Assembly (NCBI GenBank): GCA_038848005.1 | Contig: JAWCNZ010000028.1 | Span: forward strand, 1 to 10,459 | DNA: 10,459 nucleotides | Source of the DNA: JAWCNN01 sp038848005 | GTDB lineage: Archaea; Thermoproteota; Bathyarchaeia; Bathyarchaeales; Bathycorpusculaceae | Reading direction: 5' to 3' | Shown here: positions 5,954-10,459 of the stretch, piece after piece | How positions within the stretch are numbered: the first letter of the stretch is position 1 | Layout of the letters: every line of letters begins with the position of its first letter | Notes under the pieces: generated by a model | Told to the model about the DNA's origin: nothing | The model's database searches: none | What the model saw: only the letters and a program-made list of their open reading frames with translations | Position numbers and translations under genes: made by a program

Positions 5954-7435
5954 ATGAAAACTGCATATCTGCTTATTGTCGCGGTTGCCGTTACTTTCAT
6001 GTTTTTTCCAACTGTTGCGTTTGCCAAGCCTCGAAAGGCAGATGTAACTTCTGAAGCCGTTTGTTTAGCATTTTTCGGCACCAGCAAATGCGGCGACTGC
6101 GATGAAAAATGGAGTGTCATCACCGCTTTGGAGAGGGAATACCCAAGCCTTGTAGCCTTGAGATTCGACTATTACAAAGAAGAAGACAAAGCACTTGAAG
6201 AGTACTTGCTGTTTAACGTGCATAACCTCCCTTATAACAGTCCACGCACGGCTATCTTCATCGGCGACGATTACCTTTTGGCATACAACATAACAGAAAA
6301 TAACCTTCGACGTTTAATTGAAAAGTACTTGGAAACCGGAGCAAAACCTTTATGGAAACACATTTACCTAGCCTATTTTGGAACTGAGGGATGCGGAAAC
6401 TGCGAAGACAACTGGGAAGTAGTTAAACGATTACAAAACGAATATCCCCGGCTTGTTCCTGAATGGTTCGATTATATGAACAAAAGTGTTATGGAAATGG
6501 AAAATGCGCTGTTTAAGTTGTACGGCGTATATGACATTGAATATCCTCAAGGCTACCGTGTTAGGGCGCCTTACAGAGCGCTTTTCATAGGCGACTACGT
6601 CCTTTTAGGCGACGACGTAACAGAGGAGAACCTCCGCCAAATAATCGCCGAGTACGAAGACACGGGCACAGTGCCACCTTGGAAACTCGTTAAGCCTGGA
6701 AGCGGATTTTTGGATTTGCCTCAGCTTTTGGCTGTTATCGTCGGCGGGCTTGCCGATGGGGTAAACCCATGCGCATTCGCTGTTATTGTCTTCTTTGTTT
6801 CCTATCTTGAATATATGGGACGTGAAAGAAAAGAGATTGCTTTAGTCGGCATCTCCTTTATAATAGCAGTTTTCATCACTTACTTTCTAATAGGCGTTGG
6901 GATACTGCTGTTTATAAGGCAACTTCAAATTTACTCTAAAATCAGTTTTGCGATAAAAGTTGGAGTGGCAAGCTTTGCAACGTTTTTGGGTTTAATGAAC
7001 GTTTATGATTATTACCTTTACAAGAAGAAAGGCGTGGAAGCCATAAAACTACAACTTTCACACACCTTAAAAACGAAAATTCACGGAACAATCAGAAAAA
7101 CCAGAGAAACAAAGTTTATTGTTCCATTCGCTTTTGCATGTGGTTTCGCCATCAGCCTCTTCGAGCTTGCATGCACCGGACAAGTTTACTTTCCAATAAT
7201 TGCTTTACTTTCAAATCCGAACATGCGCTTCCAAGCCTTCATATACCTAATCATCTACAACATCATGTTCATACTGCCACTACTCATAGTATTCGAACTG
7301 GCAAGCTTCGGAGTGCGCTCACAAAAACTAGGCGAATTTTTACGCACACACATCGGAAAAGTGAAACTAATCACCGCCCTAGTACTGTTCCTTTTAGCTA
7401 TGGCATTGCTTGCGGAAGCCTTCCACATCCTTTAA
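5954..7435 (+). CDS. Tandem thioredoxin domains fused to a CcdA/DsbD-type membrane domain
   Basis: It is predicted to pass electrons across the membrane to external thiols. The 493 residues begin with a signal or anchor segment (4-23). Thioredoxin domain 1 (about 34-130) has CGDC (Cys46, Cys49) and a probable cis-Pro at 97. Domain 2 (about 136-245) has CGNC (Cys147, Cys150) and Pro206. The two halves share FFGTSKCGDC/YFGTEGCGNC and the later AIFIGD/ALFIGD, so they arose by duplication. Residues 254-493 form six membrane segments with NPC (Cys273) and ACTGQ (Cys407), the two cysteines expected of the CcdA/DsbD relay. Sequons are NIT at 112 and NKS at 176. DsbD proper has its membrane domain between two external domains; here both are N-terminal. 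A TATA-like element and a very short leader suggest its own promoter. Exact substrate and direction are unknown. Confidence 0.85.
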   Translation: MKTAYLLIVAVAVTFMFFPTVAFAKPRKADVTSEAVCLAFFGTSKCGDCDEKWSVITALEREYPSLVALRFDYYKEEDKALEEYLLFNVHNLPYNSPRTAIFIGDDYLLAYNITENNLRRLIEKYLETGAKPLWKHIYLAYFGTEGCGNCEDNWEVVKRLQNEYPRLVPEWFDYMNKSVMEMENALFKLYGVYDIEYPQGYRVRAPYRALFIGDYVLLGDDVTEENLRQIIAEYEDTGTVPPWKLVKPGSGFLDLPQLLAVIVGGLADGVNPCAFAVIVFFVSYLEYMGRERKEIALVGISFIIAVFITYFLIGVGILLFIRQLQIYSKISFAIKVGVASFATFLGLMNVYDYYLYKKKGVEAIKLQLSHTLKTKIHGTIRKTRETKFIVPFAFACGFAISLFELACTGQVYFPIIALLSNPNMRFQAFIYLIIYNIMFILPLLIVFELASFGVRSQKLGEFLRTHIGKVKLITALVLFLLAMALLAEAFHIL

Positions 7436-7449
7436 GGAAAACCACGCAG

Positions 7450-7489
7450 AAATGTCGTCGTCAAAAACCCCGCAAAAACGACGACATTT
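7450..7489. repeat. Perfect 12-bp inverted repeat (hairpin, 16-base loop)
   Basis: AAATGTCGTCGT (7450-7461) is the exact reverse complement of ACGACGACATTT (7478-7489), separated by an A/C-rich 16-base loop. It starts 15 bases after the thioredoxin-CcdA stop. No T-run follows, so it is not a classical intrinsic terminator. It could protect the mRNA 3' end, bind a dimeric protein, or act as a transcript boundary. Confidence 0.8.
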
Positions 7490-7537
7490 AAATCGTGAAG
7501 CCACTTTGAACATGCTCCAAAACAAGCCAACACAAAC

Positions 7538-7547
7538 TATTTAAGTA
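7538..7547 (+). promoter_or_regulatory. TATA-like element of the small secreted protein gene
   Basis: CTATTTAAGT resembles the archaeal TATA box. A start 26 bases on lies near 7568, leaving about 18 bases of leader that include the GGGGG ribosome-binding run (7576-7580). Confidence 0.45.
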
Positions 7548-7585
7548 AAATTCACCAAAACAACAAAGCTGGAAAGGGGGAAGAT

Positions 7586-8011
7586 TTGTTGAGAAAGTTT
7601 GTTATTGTTGCACTTCCAATGGCGATTCTAGTATCCGCCATTGCCGTTGCGTTTTCCGCATCTCAAGAGGAGGAATGGCTTCCATACATTCCCTCGCCAA
7701 ATCAAGTGGAACTGCGCTACTGGCGAGTAGGCGACATCGCCTACATCAACGTAACAGTAACCTTAGGCACACCATGTTACAAGTTTGAATGGGGACAAGT
7801 TCAAAGCAACAACTCCGTTTTTTGGGCAGACGCCAAAATCTGGCAGTACACAGGCCCATGCATCCAAGTAGTCACGAAATTCACAAATATATATAAGCTT
7901 GGAACTTTAAAACCTGGACAATACAAGTTCATTTTCATGGTTTGGGGACGTCAAATCAAATCAATAACTTTCTGGCATCTACCACCAATAACCATTCCCA
8001 TAACTAGTTAA
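7586..8011 (+). CDS. Small secreted beta-rich protein, function unknown
   Basis: I do not recognise a family. The 141 residues open with a typical export signal: basic LRKF, a hydrophobic core at 5-23 and a small-residue end near FSAS (23-26). The mature part is strand-rich and Trp-rich (residues 31, 46, 69, 80, 86, 120, 130). It has exactly two cysteines (64 and 92), which could pair, and sequons NVT at 55 and NNS at 75. The regular strand pattern and the closing KPGQYKFIFMVWG suggest an Ig- or fibronectin-like sandwich. The start is TTG: GGGGG (7576-7580) sits 5 bases before TTG 7586 and 8 before an in-frame TTG at 7589, so either could be used. It lies 150 bases after the thioredoxin-CcdA gene, beyond a hairpin and its own TATA-like element, so it may be a separate transcript. 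Confidence 0.65.
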   Translation: MLRKFVIVALPMAILVSAIAVAFSASQEEEWLPYIPSPNQVELRYWRVGDIAYINVTVTLGTPCYKFEWGQVQSNNSVFWADAKIWQYTGPCIQVVTKFTNIYKLGTLKPGQYKFIFMVWGRQIKSITFWHLPPITIPITS

Positions 8012-8030
8012 ACTTTAAAATAACCTCCCA

Positions 8031-8049
8031 TTTTTCTGATTTTCCATTT
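8031..8049 (+). terminator. T-rich terminator after the small secreted protein
   Basis: Twenty bases after the stop, the plus strand has TTTTTCTGATTTTCCATTT, two or three T-runs of the kind that end archaeal transcripts. It fills the 48-base gap before the convergent PMT gene. Confidence 0.45.
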
Positions 8050-8059
8050 CAAACCCGCC

Positions 8060-10255
8060 CTAAAAATTCCATGTTTCAAACCACCTTAAACTTTCCTCCC
8101 ACGTGTTCGGGCACGGTTGCCCAGATATAACAGGATAAAACGTCAAGAAAAGAATAATAACCACAAACATGTAAGCCAGCACTACCAGTTTTCCCCGCTG
8201 AAAGCTTTTGCTTTCCCAAAGTTCGTTTAGAATGAGGGTTACAGCCAAAATCAAAAATGGCACATTAGAGTAAAAGTTATATAGAAAGAGAGGTCTCGAT
8301 ATTGGCGCATAAAGTAGCCATTGGAAAAGGAATATCGTAACTATATAGGTGTATACGAAATTCTTTTTCTCCAAAAAAGCCTTTGCAATTATAAGAATTA
8401 TACATAAAGTGCCGAACCACCAAATAGCTGGGTTTCCCATACAAACTATGGTTGAAACCATATCGTTCAAAAGAGCTGAAACGTAAAGCAACACTGGCGT
8501 TTGAATTATTGGCCAACTCCACCACGGCGACGAAGAAGGATGCTCAAACCTTAACGTTGCATGGTAATCGTACATTTTCCATTGAAGGTTATAAACATCG
8601 CCTAAACTGTAGCCAACCATCATGAATGGAAGGAAAGTTAAAAAGTAAATTGCCACGGCAATGACTAAAAATCCTACCAACGGCAAAAGCGTACGTATAA
8701 GAAACTCCTTAACCTTCAAATTCCATCCAGCCTTAACCGTTAAAAGTTTCTTTAACCTTAAAACTAAAAGTAGAAAGACGTCGCCGAGAAAACCGAAAAG
8801 GGCAATCCATTTTGTTGAAAATCCTAAAGCGAAAAACAGCACAGCCAAAAACAGGAGGCGGTTATCGGCTTTTCCCTGCAGAACTCCTTGCAGGTAAGCG
8901 AAAAAGAAAAGATGTGAAGCAAGCGAGAAGAAAATAACGTACACTTCAACGGTTGCTATTCTCGCCATGGTGAAATGCATAAACTCAAAAGCCAAAAGAA
9001 AAGCCGCTATAAAAGCGGCAACCCGCGTCTTAAACATTCTTTTGCTTAGTACATAAATAACTGGTATTGTAAGCGTTGCAAATGCCACGTTCATAACTCG
9101 CCACCCAAAGGGGTTACAACCGAAAATCAAAATACCAACTGCAACCAAAAGTTTGCCAAGGGGTGGATGAACGACACCGTAAGGCTTTTCGAGTTTAGCA
9201 TATTCTTCAGCTGCCCTTACAAAGTAGCTTGTCTCGTCAAAGTATGCCTCATACATGTAAGTTGGAGGATACTCAACCTTATTTTGCTCATCAACCAAAT
9301 TTTTTAGTATATCATTGTTTATGCCTATACCTTCAATGGATTTTATCTGAACTATTTTTGCTTCTTCATCTATCACAGCAATTTCAGCTATCTCGCCCGA
9401 AGAGGCGTAAAAAACAAACCCTATATAACGGGTTTCAGCGTTCACTTCCACCTCTTTCCAGCAGTAATACCCATCCACAAAAACCAGTCGGGCATACCAA
9501 AACGTTACCATAGCCCCTATTTTGTTGCCGTCGCGTGTAACATTAAAGCTTGTGGCTCCTGCTGGAACTGGTATGAAACCGTGAATGTCCGGCTCTTTTT
9601 CCTCGCCAGTGTCAAATTTAACTTTAACTCCCGTCAAGTCCGTAATGTATGTTCCATTTTTACCGAGATTGGCGTTTGCTGAACGCAAATCCGTTTCATT
9701 TATTGTCCTGTCTGGAACAACGTCAGCCATGTAATCCCACAACTCTCCAGTTTCATTTCCGCCGCTGTAACGTTCAATGAACTGTATGTCCATTGAATCC
9801 ACTTTTCCATCGGGATAAACGGTCATCGTCGAAAAAGGCGGATTGCCACCAGCCTGATCACCAACAAGGTTTTCATCGTTAAACAGCAACTCAATTTTAA
9901 GAATTATGCCTAGAACATTGTTTGTAACGTTTGGCATGTAAAAGCATCCATCAACCCCCGTTTTCATTGCACACAAAAAATCTTCTGGAGAATGCGTGTA
10001 CAACCTAAAACTGATGAAGTCCGTTGTTTTCTTAAGCAAAATACAAAATGAGTAAATTCTTTTAACATCTCCCAAGTCCACGTAAAAACCTTCGCCCCCA
10101 CGAGTTTGACATTCAACAAGCGTTGACGGAATATTTGTTGCGCCCAAGCTCCAAACAGCCATCAATAGAAAGATAGAAGAAATAACAGTTATCGCCGCTA
10201 AATCATGCCATATCACTCTCTTCAAATATAGCCACAACACTTTAGCCTCTTCCAA
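8060..10255 (-). CDS. PMT-family (GT39) protein glycosyltransferase with a large external insert domain
   Basis: Predicted to transfer a hexose from a polyprenyl-phosphate sugar to exported proteins. In the 731 residues, one N-terminal membrane segment (about 18-38) is followed by an unusually large external region (about 40-335). Then come the catalytic-loop motif YFDETSYF with Asp340-Glu341, HPPLGK (363-368), ARIATVEVYVIFF with Glu437 where Asp is usual, SPWWSWP (576-582), GNPAIWW (607-613), and about ten membrane segments. Members usually have only a short loop before the DE pair. Here it holds discoidin-like strands (VDLGDVKRIYSF at 59-70, ETRYIGFVFYASSGEIAEIAV at 274-294) around a dockerin-like EF-hand pair (145-189). 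Five sequons lie at 109, 167, 186, 200 and 238. TTG 10255 is the longest reading and is used for numbering; GTG 10240 has a better-spaced GGAAGAGG site and would give 726 residues. No MIR domain is present. Confidence 0.88.
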   Translation of the reverse strand: MEEAKVLWLYLKRVIWHDLAAITVISSIFLLMAVWSLGATNIPSTLVECQTRGGEGFYVDLGDVKRIYSFCILLKKTTDFISFRLYTHSPEDFLCAMKTGVDGCFYMPNVTNNVLGIILKIELLFNDENLVGDQAGGNPPFSTMTVYPDGKVDSMDIQFIERYSGGNETGELWDYMADVVPDRTINETDLRSANANLGKNGTYITDLTGVKVKFDTGEEKEPDIHGFIPVPAGATSFNVTRDGNKIGAMVTFWYARLVFVDGYYCWKEVEVNAETRYIGFVFYASSGEIAEIAVIDEEAKIVQIKSIEGIGINNDILKNLVDEQNKVEYPPTYMYEAYFDETSYFVRAAEEYAKLEKPYGVVHPPLGKLLVAVGILIFGCNPFGWRVMNVAFATLTIPVIYVLSKRMFKTRVAAFIAAFLLAFEFMHFTMARIATVEVYVIFFSLASHLFFFAYLQGVLQGKADNRLLFLAVLFFALGFSTKWIALFGFLGDVFLLLVLRLKKLLTVKAGWNLKVKEFLIRTLLPLVGFLVIAVAIYFLTFLPFMMVGYSLGDVYNLQWKMYDYHATLRFEHPSSSPWWSWPIIQTPVLLYVSALLNDMVSTIVCMGNPAIWWFGTLCIILIIAKAFLEKKNFVYTYIVTIFLFQWLLYAPISRPLFLYNFYSNVPFLILAVTLILNELWESKSFQRGKLVVLAYMFVVIILFLTFYPVISGQPCPNTWEESLRWFETWNF
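9689..9823 (-). other. Degenerate dockerin/EF-hand-like pair within the large PMT protein
   Basis: Residues 145-156 (TVYPDGKVDSMD) and 178-189 (DVVPDRTINETD) align to the 12-residue dockerin calcium loop D-x-N-x-D-G-x-V-D-x-x-D. Loop 1 keeps positions 5, 6, 8, 9 and 12 but has Thr and Tyr at 1 and 3. Loop 2 keeps 1, 5, 8 and 12 but has Val at 3 and Arg at 6. The linker with LWDYMAD resembles the W-x-P-x-AD spacing of archaeal dockerin-like repeats. Calcium binding may be weakened or lost. The call rests on pattern alone. Confidence 0.5.
10246..10253 (-). promoter_or_regulatory. Internal Shine-Dalgarno-like site supporting GTG 10240 as PMT start
   Basis: On the minus strand GGAAGAGG ends 5 bases before the in-frame GTG at 10240 and overlaps TTG 10255. 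The TATA-like element predicts a transcript start near 10265, so the GAGGG at 10271-10267 would lie at or before the RNA's first base. This makes the internal site the likelier one. Confidence 0.45.
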
Positions 10256-10283
10256 ATTTTCAATTTCCCTCTATTAGATAATT

Positions 10284-10297
10284 CCAATAAATAATTT
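10284..10297 (-). promoter_or_regulatory. TATA-like element of the large PMT gene
   Basis: The minus strand reads AAATTATTTATTGG, an A/T block with archaeal TATA character centred near 10291. A start about 26 bases on falls near 10265, giving a leader of about 10 bases to TTG 10255 or 25 bases to GTG 10240. Confidence 0.45.
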
Positions 10298-10330
10298 GCG
10301 TAAACATACTCGCAAACTCATCTACACATT

Positions 10331-10345
10331 AAAAGGATAGAAAAA
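10331..10345 (-). terminator. T-rich terminator after the right-hand surface-protein gene
   Basis: About 30 bases after the stop at 10377 the minus strand has TTTTTCTATCCTTTT. The first T-run lies at the same offset as the one after the left-hand copy (182-186), in sequence that otherwise has diverged. Confidence 0.5.
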
Positions 10346-10357
10346 TGTGGGTGTTTG

Positions 10358-10459
10358 GTGTTTTTATTGTTTGTGTTTATTTTGCTTCGAAGTGGCTGTA
10401 TGCGTAGTTGCCTACGTAGTATATGTACCAGTAGTTGTCTATTGGCGCTGGCAAGTCAT
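10358..10459 (-). repeat. Right arm of the terminal inverted repeat (102 bp, perfect)
   Basis: It is the exact reverse complement of 68-169. It runs to the last base of the window, so the true length is unknown. The inner edge lies 19 bases past the stop codon of the coding region it contains. Confidence 0.95.
10377..10459 (-). CDS. C-terminal end of a second copy of the surface protein (5' partial)
   Basis: On the minus strand the last 26 codons, DLPAPIDNYWYIYYVG to the end SHFEAK, and the TAA stop are identical at the DNA level to the gene end at 70-150. Nothing is known of the rest of the protein because the window ends here. It reads leftward toward the large PMT gene, as the left copy reads toward the uppS operon. 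The 120 bases that follow contain a T-rich tract and the PMT promoter. Confidence 0.6.
   Translation of the reverse strand, partial: DLPAPIDNYWYIYYVGNYAYSHFEAK

Noticed and set aside
5614..6123. 169-residue open frame on the minus strand
   Set aside because: It lies opposite the six-cysteine protein and the signal/thioredoxin start, both of which have clear coding character; no motif or ribosome site supports it.
7450..7489. Hairpin as an intrinsic terminator
   Set aside because: No T-run follows the stem, and archaeal intrinsic termination depends on T-runs rather than stems.
8060..10255. MIR domain in the large PMT protein
   Set aside because: The extra external region precedes the catalytic loop and lacks the repeated beta-trefoil pattern; eukaryotic MIR domains lie in a later loop.
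68..10459. Terminal inverted repeats of a transposon
   Set aside because: The arms are coding sequence plus trailer, there is no transposase or target-site duplication visible, and the content is metabolic; duplicated genes explain it better.
68..10459. Simple fold-back assembly artefact
   Set aside because: Inward of the perfect match the two trailers stay partly similar and then diverge into different genes, which a fold-back would not produce. It is not fully excluded, because the right arm runs to the window end.

Overview
The window looks like an archaeal chromosome segment, most likely from an uncultivated member of the TACK/Bathyarchaeia type, although the lineage is an inference. The evidence is a dolichol-type protein glycosylation gene set, archaeal TATA-like boxes about 26 bases before plausible transcription starts, purine-rich Shine-Dalgarno sites, frequent GTG/TTG starts, and a surface enzyme carrying a dockerin-like insert. 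No rRNA, tRNA, CRISPR array or transposase was seen.

Layout. Positions 1-150 hold the 3' end of a secreted-protein gene reading rightward. The last 26 codons of that gene and 19 bases beyond its stop recur perfectly in inverted orientation at 10358-10459, so the window is bracketed by an inverted repeat of at least 102 bp. At 229-3106 there is a tightly overlapping three-gene operon: cis-prenyltransferase (polyprenyl diphosphate synthase), a DPM1-like family 2 glycosyltransferase, and a PMT-type membrane glycosyltransferase. A family 4 glycosyltransferase (3103-4089) faces this operon and shares overlapping stop codons with it. From a divergent promoter near 4100-4220 a rightward group begins: a flippase-like membrane protein of the LPG_synthase_TM/AglD type (4223-5248), a single-pass ectodomain protein with six cysteines (5278-5904), a fusion of two thioredoxin domains with a CcdA/DsbD-type membrane domain (5954-7435), and a small secreted protein (7586-8011). 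A second, larger PMT-family enzyme (8060-10255) reads leftward. Its external domain appears to carry a degenerate dockerin/EF-hand pair inserted in a discoidin-like fold.

How the genes fit together. The left operon supplies most of a lipid-carrier pathway: cis-prenyltransferase makes the polyprenyl chain, the DPM1-like enzyme loads a hexose onto the polyprenyl phosphate, and PMT enzymes transfer that sugar to exported proteins. The GT4 enzyme and the flippase-like protein fit glycan extension or lipid-sugar handling. The thioredoxin-CcdA protein would move reducing power across the membrane, and its two neighbours are exported proteins with even numbers of cysteines and N-glycosylation sequons. 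I therefore read the window as a cell-surface protein modification island (glycosylation plus disulfide control) lying between two copies of a surface-protein gene. Sugar identity, acceptor proteins and lipid type cannot be read from the sequence.

No gene-free stretch exceeds 300 bases. The longest gaps are 4090-4216 (divergent promoter), 7436-7585 (a perfect hairpin and a promoter), 10256-10376 (promoter and T-rich terminator) and 151-228.
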